64,000 nt of DNA from Burkholderiales bacterium (lineage in GTDB: Bacteria > Pseudomonadota > Gammaproteobacteria > Burkholderiales > Burkholderiaceae_C). A program made the position numbers and the translations under genes. Positions 19,686 through 27,122 of the stretch are shown here, in pieces. Where the stretch lies: contig JACPUE010000028.1 in the NCBI GenBank assembly GCA_016192425.1, forward strand, positions 99,307 to 163,306. Direction: 5' to 3'. The notes below the pieces were generated by a model, which saw only the letters and a list, made by a program, of their open reading frames with translations, was not told the origin of the DNA and ran no database searches. Position 1 is the stretch's first letter. The number at the start of each line of letters is the position of its first letter.

Positions 19686-21026
19686 GTGATCGATATGTCG
19701 ATGCTCCGCTCCATCTCCCGCACCTTTTCGCAGCGGCTGTACCTGCGCATCTGGCTGGCCGTGGTGGGGGGGGTGGCGGTGCTCACGCTGGCCGTGGGCT
19801 GGGCCTGGCGGACGGCGGCCGAGCAGAATGCGCAGCGCATTGCCCCCCCGTCGCGGGAAGTGGTGCTGCGCGATCTGCAAGGCCGTGTGGTGCTGGAGGG
19901 CGTTGCCACGCGCCAGCCGCAGCATCCGTCCGAAGGCGTGCTGTACCGGCTGCAGACCACAGACGGCCAGACCTTCGAGCTGGAGCTGGAACCGCGCCAG
20001 CCCAAGCCCGAACGCCTTGACCGCATGGAGCGCCTTGACCGCATGGAACGTATGGAACGCCGCGAACGCGCCGCCGCCCTGCGCGCGCCGCCCCCGCCGC
20101 AAAGCCTGGCGTTCTGGACGCGCCCGCCGTTCGGCTTTCTATGGATGCTGGCGCTGGTGGGGCTGGCCGTGGCGCTGGGGGTGTTCCCCATCATCCGGCG
20201 GCTGATGTCGCGCCTGGAGGCGCTGCAGCGCGGGGTGCAGCGCTTTGGCGAAGGCGACCTGGCAGCCCGTGTGCCCGTGCAAGGCAACGATGAGGTGGCC
20301 GATCTTTCGCGCCAGTTCAACGCAGCGGCTGAACGCATCGAGGCCCTGCTGCGCTCGCACAAATCCTTGCTGGCCAACGCCTCGCACGAACTGCGTTCGC
20401 CCCTGGCACGCATCCGCATGGGGCTGGAGCTGATGCAGGACGGCGCACCATCGGCCAGCGCCCGTGCCGAAATTCTGCGCAATATTGCCGAGCTCGACCA
20501 GCTCGTGGACGAAATCCTGCTGGCCAGCCGCCTGGACGCACGCGAGGCCGATGTGGGCTCGTTCGAGATGGTGGATCTGCTGGGCCTGGCCGCCGAGGAA
20601 TGCGCCCGCACCGGCGCCGAGCTGGAGGCTGGCGCCCAGGCGCTCGAAGTGCACGCCATCGCCAAGCTGCTGCGCCGCGCCCTGCGCAACCTGCTGGAAA
20701 ACGCCCGCCGCTACAGCGACGGCGCCGTAAGCGTCAGCCTGCACCTGCAGGGCGGCAAGGCCGAAGTACGGGTGTGCGACCAGGGCCCAGGCGTCCCGGC
20801 AGAGTTGCGCGAACGCATTTTTGAGCCCTTTTACCGCCTGCCCGGCGCCAGCGAGCGCGCCGGTGGCGTAGGCCTGGGCCTGGCCCTGGTGCGCTCCATC
20901 GCAGGGCGCCACCATGGCACGGTGCACTGCGAAAGCAATCCCCAGGGCCGCGGGGCCTGCTTTGTGCTGCGCCTGCCCCTCAGGAACCCGGCTGCCGCGC
21001 CTGCAGCGCCGAATACAGCAGCATGA
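19686..21026 (+). CDS. RstB-like sensor histidine kinase
   Basis: A kinase of about 446 residues: first membrane helix (about 22-45), a short periplasmic region, second helix (about 150-172), HAMP, DHp with the phospho-His in NASHELRSPLARIRMGL and a HATPase domain (NLLENARRYSDG, DQGPGVP, GLGLALVRSI). The periplasmic part carries a tandem ERLDRM ERLDRM ERM ERRER stretch, unusual and positively and negatively charged. Starts GTG 19686 or ATG 19695 are both possible. Its last 47 bases overlap the convergent O-antigen ligase gene. Confidence 0.9.
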   Translation: MIDMSMLRSISRTFSQRLYLRIWLAVVGGVAVLTLAVGWAWRTAAEQNAQRIAPPSREVVLRDLQGRVVLEGVATRQPQHPSEGVLYRLQTTDGQTFELELEPRQPKPERLDRMERLDRMERMERRERAAALRAPPPPQSLAFWTRPPFGFLWMLALVGLAVALGVFPIIRRLMSRLEALQRGVQRFGEGDLAARVPVQGNDEVADLSRQFNAAAERIEALLRSHKSLLANASHELRSPLARIRMGLELMQDGAPSASARAEILRNIAELDQLVDEILLASRLDAREADVGSFEMVDLLGLAAEECARTGAELEAGAQALEVHAIAKLLRRALRNLLENARRYSDGAVSVSLHLQGGKAEVRVCDQGPGVPAELRERIFEPFYRLPGASERAGGVGLGLALVRSIAGRHHGTVHCESNPQGRGACFVLRLPLRNPAAAPAAPNTAA

Positions 21027-22269
21027 CCATGAACAGGTAGAACATGTTGCCGCTGTTGTGCGCCAAAAATGCCTGGGTCAGGCCGAAACCAAGGTACAGC
21101 ACCGGCATGGACAAGCCCATCAGGTGCAAGGCCAGCCGTTCGCGCTGGGCGCGGTCTCCCGCCGGGCTGCAGGGCGCACGCCCCAGAGAGCGCGGCGTGG
21201 GCCAGAACAGCACCCACGGCACGGCGTAGAAGAACAGCAGGGCCAGCACTCCCACCACGCCGCGCTTGGCAAACAGGTCCAGCGCCTCGTTGTGCGCATG
21301 TTCATACTGCAGCACGATGGGCTGCGCCAACCCCTGCTCCACGCGGCGCCGCTTTTCCTGCCGGTAGCCCTCTTGCCCCCAACCCCACCAAGGGCGCTCC
21401 AGCCCCATGGACCAAGCCAGCCGCCAATGGTCCAGGCGCTGGCCGACCGAGCTTTGCGCATCGTTGCGATCCCAATAGCTGCTGCTTTCCGTGAACGCCT
21501 CCTGCATCCGCTGGTGGATCTCCCGGCCGTGGGATGCCGCCGCCAGCACCAGCGACAGCGCCATGCACACGCCCAGTACCGCCAGCAGGCGCGGGCTGCG
21601 CCAGCGCGCCAGCAGCCACGCCCACAAGGGCAGCGACAGCCCCAAGGCCAGCCAGCCCCCGCGCGACTGCGACAGCAGCGATCCCAGCCCCCCCAGCAGC
21701 ATGGCACCCAGCCACAGCCCCCATTGCCAGCGCGGCAGGCGGGAACCCAGAATGGCCAGCCACAGCCCGCACATCCACCCCAGCAGCAGGCTGAGGTTTC
21801 CGTACTGGATGGCGTTGGTGAAGCCGGTGGCACGCTGCGCGGAGCCCAGATCGGTCTGCGCCAAGGCCAGCAAACCGCTTCCTGCCGCCCCCAGCGCCAG
21901 GCCCCAGGCCAAGACCGCGGCCCTGGGCGGCCAGGCCATCAGGCAGCCCATGCAGAACAAGGCCAAGCCGTATTTGGCCGGACGGTCCAGGCTGCGCAGC
22001 CCTTGGGCGGCATCTGCATCCAATAGCCAGATGCAGGCCAGGCCCGCAAACGATGCCGCCAGCCACCGGGTTTGTACGGCCCATGGCCGGCCCCACCAGG
22101 AGCGGACGCTGACCAGGCTCACCACCAGCAACAGCAAGGCCCCCCAGGAATAGCCCGAGGGCAGCCACAGCGCCACGCCAGGCACCAGAAAGGCCGCCAG
22201 CCCCGTCCAGGTGGGCCCTTGGCGCAGCAACTCCGGCACCAGCTTGGGGGGTGCAGAGGAGGACAGCAT
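20980..22269 (-). CDS. O-antigen ligase family (WaaL/Wzy-like) membrane protein
   Basis: A 429-residue polytopic protein with about ten to twelve membrane segments and a large loop near the C-terminus (about 300-350) with the YEHAHNEALDLFAKRG motif typical of the O-antigen ligase/polymerase family; the catalytic His lies there. It joins O-antigen to lipid A-core in the periplasm, or polymerises units. Its start overlaps the glycosyltransferase stop by one base (TGATG), so translation is probably coupled. Confidence 0.85.
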   Translation of the reverse strand: MLSSSAPPKLVPELLRQGPTWTGLAAFLVPGVALWLPSGYSWGALLLLVVSLVSVRSWWGRPWAVQTRWLAASFAGLACIWLLDADAAQGLRSLDRPAKYGLALFCMGCLMAWPPRAAVLAWGLALGAAGSGLLALAQTDLGSAQRATGFTNAIQYGNLSLLLGWMCGLWLAILGSRLPRWQWGLWLGAMLLGGLGSLLSQSRGGWLALGLSLPLWAWLLARWRSPRLLAVLGVCMALSLVLAAASHGREIHQRMQEAFTESSSYWDRNDAQSSVGQRLDHWRLAWSMGLERPWWGWGQEGYRQEKRRRVEQGLAQPIVLQYEHAHNEALDLFAKRGVVGVLALLFFYAVPWVLFWPTPRSLGRAPCSPAGDRAQRERLALHLMGLSMPVLYLGFGLTQAFLAHNSGNMFYLFMVMLLYSALQARQPGS

Positions 22270-23069
22270 CAGCGCAGCACCCGCTCACTGAGCGAGTCGC
22301 GGTCGTAGTGCAGCGCGGCGTAGCGGAAGAACGCCTCCAGCGCAACGAACAGGCAGTACAGGAAACCGGCGCCACCGCACAGGATGCCCAGGCGCAGCAG
22401 GTACATGCGCAGGAACATGGCCAGCGCAGAGGCCAGCCCCCGCAGCACCCCGCCGTGCTGCCCTTCCTGGGCGCGCTTGGCGGCGCCCAGCATGGCGTAT
22501 TGCGTCATCTTTTCCAGGCTGGCGCGCACCGTCTCGCGCGTGAAATGCAGCAAAGGCGAGCGAATGCGCTGCCGGGGCACGGGCTCGCCACGCAGCACGG
22601 CTTCTTCGTGCACCAGGCCGACAAAGCCCTCCAGCATGTCGCGCCGGAACAGGCGCTCTACCCAGGACTGCGCCCTGAACATGCGCAATTCGCGCCCAAA
22701 GGCCACGATGCGCCAGCGGATCGACCAGACCGCCCGCTCGCCGCGCGACACGATGTCCGAGAGTTCTTTCTGGAACGCATCGGACATGACCTCGTCCGCG
22801 TCGAGGAAGAAGATGTAGTCGCAGCGCGAATGCGCGATCAGGCGGTTGCGCTGGACGGCAAAGCCCTGCCAGTCGGCGTGTACGAACACTTCCGCACCCA
22901 GGGCACGGGCGCGCTCCACCGTGTCGTCGGTGCTGCCGCTGTCCACCACCAGCAACTGGTCGGCAAAGGCTGCGCTGCGCAGGCAGGCTTCGATGCGGTG
23001 GGCCTCGTTGAGCGTCAGTACCGCGACCGTGAGTGTGGGCCGCAACGCAGCGGCAGTTGCCTGCTGCAT
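22269..23069 (-). CDS. Family 2 glycosyltransferase, WaaE/KdtX-like
   Basis: A 266-residue GT-A enzyme. It begins VAVLTLNEAHRIEACLRS, has VVDSGSTDDT and the DXD-like FFLDADEVMS. C-terminal hydrophobic segments (about 215-250) suggest membrane association. Resembles the WaaE group, which adds a beta-1,4-glucose to the LPS inner core. ATG at 23069 is used because the family N-terminus starts there and it overlaps the preceding stop by one base (TGATG). With the ligase gene it forms an LPS-core module. Confidence 0.88.
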   Translation of the reverse strand: MQQATAAALRPTLTVAVLTLNEAHRIEACLRSAAFADQLLVVDSGSTDDTVERARALGAEVFVHADWQGFAVQRNRLIAHSRCDYIFFLDADEVMSDAFQKELSDIVSRGERAVWSIRWRIVAFGRELRMFRAQSWVERLFRRDMLEGFVGLVHEEAVLRGEPVPRQRIRSPLLHFTRETVRASLEKMTQYAMLGAAKRAQEGQHGGVLRGLASALAMFLRMYLLRLGILCGGAGFLYCLFVALEAFFRYAALHYDRDSLSERVLR

Positions 23070-23275
23070 CAGTGGCCTGCGCTGACTTTCTCTCCGGCCT
23101 TGAGACGGTATTCGGTTCCGCAGTAGGGGCACATGGCGTGCCCCGTGCGCGAAACGTCCAGGAACACCCGGGGGTGGCTGTTCCACAGCTGCATGTTTGC
23201 CTTGGGGTTGGGGCAAAAGACCCCGCCCTGGTGGTTGAGATCTTTGGCCTGCAATTCAACAACGGCTTGGGACAT
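23069..23275 (-). CDS. zf-CHCC zinc-finger protein
   Basis: A 68-residue protein with C21, H45, C49 and C52 (GGVFCPNP, TGHAMCPYCGTEYRL), the metal site of the CHCC zinc-finger family related to the NDUFS6 accessory subunit of complex I. It lies 2 bases after ilvE and overlaps the glycosyltransferase start by one base. Bacterial role is unknown; the position next to ilvE and LPS genes is common in related bacteria (recollection, not checked). Confidence 0.88.
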   Translation of the reverse strand: MSQAVVELQAKDLNHQGGVFCPNPKANMQLWNSHPRVFLDVSRTGHAMCPYCGTEYRLKAGEKVSAGH

Positions 23276-23277
23276 GT

Positions 23278-24216
23278 TCAGACCTTGGTGAGCCAGTGGG
23301 CATATTTCGGGTTGCGTCCGTTGACGATGTCGAAGAACGCGTTCTGGATTTTCTCGGTGATGGGGCCACGGCTGCCCGCACCGATTTCGATGCGGTCGAG
23401 TTCGCGGATGGGCGTGACCTCGGCGGCCGTGCCGGTGAAGAAGGCTTCGTCGGCAATGTAGACCTCGTCGCGCGTGATGCGCTTCTGGATGATTTCCAGG
23501 CCCAGGTCCTTGGCGATGTGGAACACGGTGTTGCGTGTGATGCCGTTGAGCGCACCGGCCGAGAGGTCGGGCGTGTAGATCACGCCGTTCTTGATGATGA
23601 ACAGGTTCTCGCCCGCGCCTTCGGACACGAAGCCCGCGCTGTCGAGCAGCAGCGCTTCGTCGTAGCCCTCGTCCGTGGCTTCCATGTTGGCCAGGATGGA
23701 GTTGGTGTAGTTGCTCACCGCCTTGGCCTGCGTCATGGTGATGTTGACGTGGTGGCGCGTGTAGCTGCTGGTCTTGACACGGATGCCGCGCTTCATGCCT
23801 TCTTCGCCCAGGTAGGCGCCCCAGGCCCAGGCAGCGACCATCAGGTGGATGGTGTTGCCCTTGGGCGAGACACCCAGCTTCTTGTCGCCAATCCAGGTGA
23901 GCGGACGCAGGTAGCAAGACTCCAGGCTGTTGGCGCGCACGACTTCCTTCTGCACCTCGTTGACCTGCTCCATGGTGAACGGAATCTTCATGCGCAGGAT
24001 CTTGGCGCTGTTGAACAGGCGCTCCGTGTGCTCCTGCAGGCGGAAGATGGCGGTGCCGTTGACCGTGTTGTAGGCGCGCACGCCCTCAAAGGCGCCGCAG
24101 CCGTAGTGCAGCGTGTGGGTCAGCACATGGATCTTGGCGTCGCGCCAATCGACCATCTGGCCGTCCATCCAGATCTTGCCGTCACGGTCGGCCATCGAGG
24201 GAACTACAGGGCTCAT
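23278..24216 (-). CDS. ilvE: Branched-chain amino acid aminotransferase
   Basis: A 312-residue fold-type IV PLP enzyme that performs the last step of valine, leucine and isoleucine synthesis. The GAFEGVRAYNT segment, the likely PLP lysine in MTQAKAVSNYTNSI, and EGAGENLFIIKNG with GITRNTV near the phosphate cup are visible. Length is standard. First gene of a run of four tightly spaced minus-strand genes (ilvE, zinc-finger, glycosyltransferase, ligase). Confidence 0.95.
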   Translation of the reverse strand: MSPVVPSMADRDGKIWMDGQMVDWRDAKIHVLTHTLHYGCGAFEGVRAYNTVNGTAIFRLQEHTERLFNSAKILRMKIPFTMEQVNEVQKEVVRANSLESCYLRPLTWIGDKKLGVSPKGNTIHLMVAAWAWGAYLGEEGMKRGIRVKTSSYTRHHVNITMTQAKAVSNYTNSILANMEATDEGYDEALLLDSAGFVSEGAGENLFIIKNGVIYTPDLSAGALNGITRNTVFHIAKDLGLEIIQKRITRDEVYIADEAFFTGTAAEVTPIRELDRIEIGAGSRGPITEKIQNAFFDIVNGRNPKYAHWLTKV

Positions 24217-24315
24217 GGGAGGTGTCCTTTGCTTGCGGTTTCGCGAATCGTGGGATTTTAAGGCGGCGCCCCGGCATCAGACGGCAAGGGACTGACAGGC
24301 TGCTTGCGTGACAGG

Positions 24316-25695
24316 TCAGCCCATGCCTCGCACCACGGACATGGCTTCCTCGATGCGTTCGACAGCATGGATCTCCAGCCCTTCGATGGGCTGGCGCGGC
24401 GCGTTGGCTTTGGGAATCACGGCCACGGTGAAACCCAGCTTGGCGGCTTCGCGCAAGCGCTCCTGGCCGCGGGGCGCGGGCCGTACCTCGCCCGCCAGGC
24501 CCACTTCGCCGAAAGCAATGAATCCCTTGGGCAATGCCCGGCTGCGCAGGCTGGAGGTAATGGACAGCATCACCGCCAGGTCAGCCGCTGGCTCGCTGAT
24601 GCGCACCCCGCCCACGGCGTTGACAAACACATCCTGGTCGGCACAGGCCACACCCGCATGGCGGTGCAGCACCGCCAGCAGCATGGCCAGACGGTCGCGC
24701 TCCAGCCCCACCGACAGGCGCCGGGGCGAGGGGCCGCCGCCATCGACCAGCGCCTGGATTTCCACCAGCATGGGTCGCGTGCCTTCCAGCGTCACGAGCA
24801 CGCAACTGCCCGGAACGGGCTCGCTGTGCTGGCTCAGGAAGATGGCGCTGGGGTTGCTCACGCCGCGCAGCCCGCGCTCGGTCATGGCGAACACGCCGAT
24901 TTCGTTGACCGCGCCAAAGCGGTTCTTGATGGCGCGCACCAGGCGGAAGTTGGAATGCGTGTCGCCCTCGAAGTACAGCACCGTGTCCACCATGTGCTCC
25001 AGCACGCGCGGACCGGCCAGCGCGCCCTCCTTGGTCACATGGCCGACCAGCACCATGGCCACACCCGTGGATTTTGCGGCGCGTGTGAGGTGCGCCGCGC
25101 ACTCGCGCACCTGGGCCACCGACCCGGGGGCAGAGGCCAGCTGGTCGGAATAGATGGTCTGGATCGAGTCGATCACCGCCACCGCCGGTTGTGTGGCCTC
25201 CACGGTGGCCAGGATTTTTTCCAGCTGGGTTTCCGCCAGCACCTGGACCTGGCTGTGCTCCAGCCCCAGGCGGCGCGAGCGCAGCGCCACCTGGGCGCCG
25301 CTTTCCTCGCCCGTGACGTACAGCGTGGGCAGTCCTGCGCGCTGCAGGGCATCGAGCGCCTGCAGCAGCAGCGTGGATTTGCCAATGCCCGGGTCGCCGC
25401 CGATCAGCACCACCCCGCCTTCGACGATGCCGCCACCCAGCACCCGGTCGAGTTCTTCGATACCACTGGCCGTGCGCGCCACCTCCGAGGCCTCGATGGA
25501 CGACAGCGGCGCCACCGGCTGCGCGGCGTTCAGCGCGTGGCCATGGCCCTGCCCGTAACGGTTGCGTGCGGCGGCAGGTTCGGCCAGCGATTCGGTCAGG
25601 GTGTTCCAGGCCCGGCAGTGCGGGCACTGGCCCAGCCATTTGGGCGTGGTTCCGCCGCATTCGGTGCAGGCGTAGAGTGTTTTGTCTCTGGACAT
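24316..25695 (-). CDS. radA: DNA repair protein RadA
   Basis: A 459-residue RadA/Sms. It begins with a four-Cys zinc finger (CTECGGTTPKWLGQCPHC), followed by the RecA-like core with Walker A GGDPGIGKST and the RadA-specific KNRFGAVNE motif, and a C-terminal Lon-like domain. It drives branch migration of recombination intermediates. ATG at 25695 starts directly before the zinc finger; upstream in-frame codons are not conserved. Confidence 0.97.
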   Translation of the reverse strand: MSRDKTLYACTECGGTTPKWLGQCPHCRAWNTLTESLAEPAAARNRYGQGHGHALNAAQPVAPLSSIEASEVARTASGIEELDRVLGGGIVEGGVVLIGGDPGIGKSTLLLQALDALQRAGLPTLYVTGEESGAQVALRSRRLGLEHSQVQVLAETQLEKILATVEATQPAVAVIDSIQTIYSDQLASAPGSVAQVRECAAHLTRAAKSTGVAMVLVGHVTKEGALAGPRVLEHMVDTVLYFEGDTHSNFRLVRAIKNRFGAVNEIGVFAMTERGLRGVSNPSAIFLSQHSEPVPGSCVLVTLEGTRPMLVEIQALVDGGGPSPRRLSVGLERDRLAMLLAVLHRHAGVACADQDVFVNAVGGVRISEPAADLAVMLSITSSLRSRALPKGFIAFGEVGLAGEVRPAPRGQERLREAAKLGFTVAVIPKANAPRQPIEGLEIHAVERIEEAMSVVRGMG

Positions 25696-25772
25696 GGGAC
25701 AGGGGAAAAACCTTGGCCGCCGACTATAGCGGCTGCAGCCCTGCTGCCCCAGCGCAACCCCAGAAACGGCAC

Positions 25773-25793
25773 AGCCCGTCGCAAGGACGGGCT
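25773..25793 (-). terminator. Hairpin after the small gene following barstar
   Basis: AGCCCGTC and GACGGGCT form a perfect 8-bp stem with a five-base loop, 22 bases beyond the stop of the small minus-strand frame at 25816. Only a short T-rich stretch follows on the minus strand, so termination may be moderate. Confidence 0.55.
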
Positions 25794-25815
25794 GCGGGAG
25801 GAGCATGGCGACCGC

Positions 25816-26028
25816 TCAGGCGGCCGAGAGCCAGTACCCTGCGTTGAACGGACTGCTCATGCGCAGTGCCATGGGGGAGATGTCCACCAGCTTGTCGGTG
25901 GGCATCTTCTCGGCGCACTCGCCGCCGATGTCGATCCCCTGCACGGCGCTGGGATTTGCTTGGGCCTCGCTGGCCCGTTCTGCTTGGCCGGTGGTTGCAG
26001 AACGGGCTACAGAAAAGAATAGAAGCAC
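25816..26028 (-). CDS. Small hypothetical protein downstream of barstar
   Basis: A 70-codon frame starting GTG at 26028, overlapping the barstar stop by 22 bases and followed by a hairpin. The C-terminal half (KMPTDKLVDISPMALRMSSP onward) has a protein-like composition. No family is recognised and no clear ribosome site is seen. It is the only candidate gene in the roughly 310-base gap between radA and barstar. It may be spurious. Confidence 0.3.
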   Translation of the reverse strand: MLLFFSVARSATTGQAERASEAQANPSAVQGIDIGGECAEKMPTDKLVDISPMALRMSSPFNAGYWLSAA

Positions 26029-26432
26029 CGGAACGGTATCTTGCGGTCGGCCCAGTAATCGGCCGCATCGCGGAACACGTCCAACAGCTGCTCGCGCGCT
26101 TCCTTGTCGAACTTGGCGGTGGCGGGGATCTGCTCCAGCACCACGATGAAGCCCGGCTGCGGGCCGGACTTGTGCAGCGGATCGGTCAGGCAGTCGGACA
26201 GCGCGTCGAAGTTCTTCCCGAAATGTGCGGGAAAGGTGAACTGCTGTGCGATCAGGTCCAGCACGTCCTGCTTGGACTGGGCGTGCGCCAGATTGGCATA
26301 CAGGAAATGCTGCCCCAGCCGCGCGGCCGCGTCCTGCAGGTCGTGCACACGGAAGGCACGGATCGACTGCACGATGTTGGCGCGCACTCCGCGCAGCGGG
26401 TTTTCCTGGTCTTTACGAAGTGGTGTGTCCAT
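26007..26432 (-). CDS. Barstar-family ribonuclease inhibitor
   Basis: A 141-residue protein. The core (about 45-135) has the barstar pattern: HFLYANLAHAQSKQDVLDLI, then FGKNFDALSDCLTD and a C-terminal DYWADRKIPFRCFYSF. Barstar binds and blocks barnase-type RNases. It has no signal peptide and so protects the cytoplasm against the RNase encoded just upstream. An N-terminal extension of about 40 residues makes it longer than classical barstar. ATG 26432 is used; the 126-base gap to the RNase gene shows no second promoter that I can assign. Confidence 0.9.
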   Translation of the reverse strand: MDTPLRKDQENPLRGVRANIVQSIRAFRVHDLQDAAARLGQHFLYANLAHAQSKQDVLDLIAQQFTFPAHFGKNFDALSDCLTDPLHKSGPQPGFIVVLEQIPATAKFDKEAREQLLDVFRDAADYWADRKIPFRCFYSFL

Positions 26433-26558
26433 CTCCGCTACTCTTTCTTTGAAGTCCAAAAAATGGCACCCGGGGCAATCAATGCAAGTCCCCGGGAGAC
26501 TGTGGCTCGGCCATGGATCCCCAAGCACTGTGCGGGCGGACTCGCTGGGTGCAAGGGT

Positions 26559-26966
26559 TCATTCGATAATTTCGCGAAAACTGGCGTAGTGGTCGCTGGT
26601 GTAGTAGCAGGCGTCCGGCGTCCGGGGCTGCAAGCCACCACACACAATGCGCCGGGCACCCCGGGTGCGTGCACCAGGCGTTCTGACGGTGTACTCGCGG
26701 TAGTAACCGCGTTTGTGCTGAGGCAGCAGCCTTTCGCGATTGCCAAAGACAGTGCCATCCTTCTCGAAAGGAAAGGGCCCGCCCTGGCGGATCAACGCAT
26801 AGGTTTGACGCCCCTGCGGCGGAAGCTGTTCGATGCGGATGGCTTCCTGGCCGCCGACGGACGGCTGGTTGCGCGCCATGCCCGCCAGGGGCACGAACGC
26901 ACAGGCAACACCCAACATCAATGCAGCGACAGCCTTGTGCGTCCCGCTGGACCAAGCCTTCAGCAT
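26559..26966 (-). CDS. Secreted barnase-type (N1/T1) guanyl ribonuclease
   Basis: A 135-residue protein with a signal peptide (residues about 11-32) and a microbial RNase domain. The barnase catalytic residues appear to be E91 (YYREYTVRTPG), R105 or R106 (TRGARRIV) and H126 (TSDHYASFREI). C109 and C120 may form a disulphide. It cleaves RNA after G, outside the cytoplasm or in a competitor. ATG 26966 has AAAGG nine bases upstream; TTG 26969 is the alternative. Paired with barstar downstream. Confidence 0.9.
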   Translation of the reverse strand: MLKAWSSGTHKAVAALMLGVACAFVPLAGMARNQPSVGGQEAIRIEQLPPQGRQTYALIRQGGPFPFEKDGTVFGNRERLLPQHKRGYYREYTVRTPGARTRGARRIVCGGLQPRTPDACYYTSDHYASFREIIE

Positions 26967-26989
26967 CAATCGACACCTTTCAGAAACTA

Positions 26990-27009
26990 CGGGTTAACCC
27001 GAAATTTCG
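26990..27009. promoter_or_regulatory. Twin palindromes upstream of the RNase gene
   Basis: CGGGTTAACCCG (26990-27001) is a perfect 12-bp palindrome that shares its last two bases with CGAAATTTCG (27000-27009), a perfect 10-bp palindrome. They lie 24-43 bases upstream of the RNase start codon, where an operator or promoter would be expected. Confidence 0.45.
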
Positions 27010-27073
27010 AGCCGTAAGTTTGACCGAAGACCCCAAAAAAAGCAAGCGTTTGCCCATTCTTTAGGCAAGCCTA

Positions 27074-27093
27074 CCAGGGTCGGCAAACCCTGG
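27074..27093 (-). terminator. Hairpin downstream of maeB
   Basis: CCAGGGT and ACCCTGG form a perfect 7-bp stem with a six-base loop, 30 bases after the maeB stop on the minus strand. The T-run is poor. Confidence 0.5.
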
Positions 27094-27122
27094 GTTGTAA
27101 GTGCTCGCTATCCGTGCAACGC

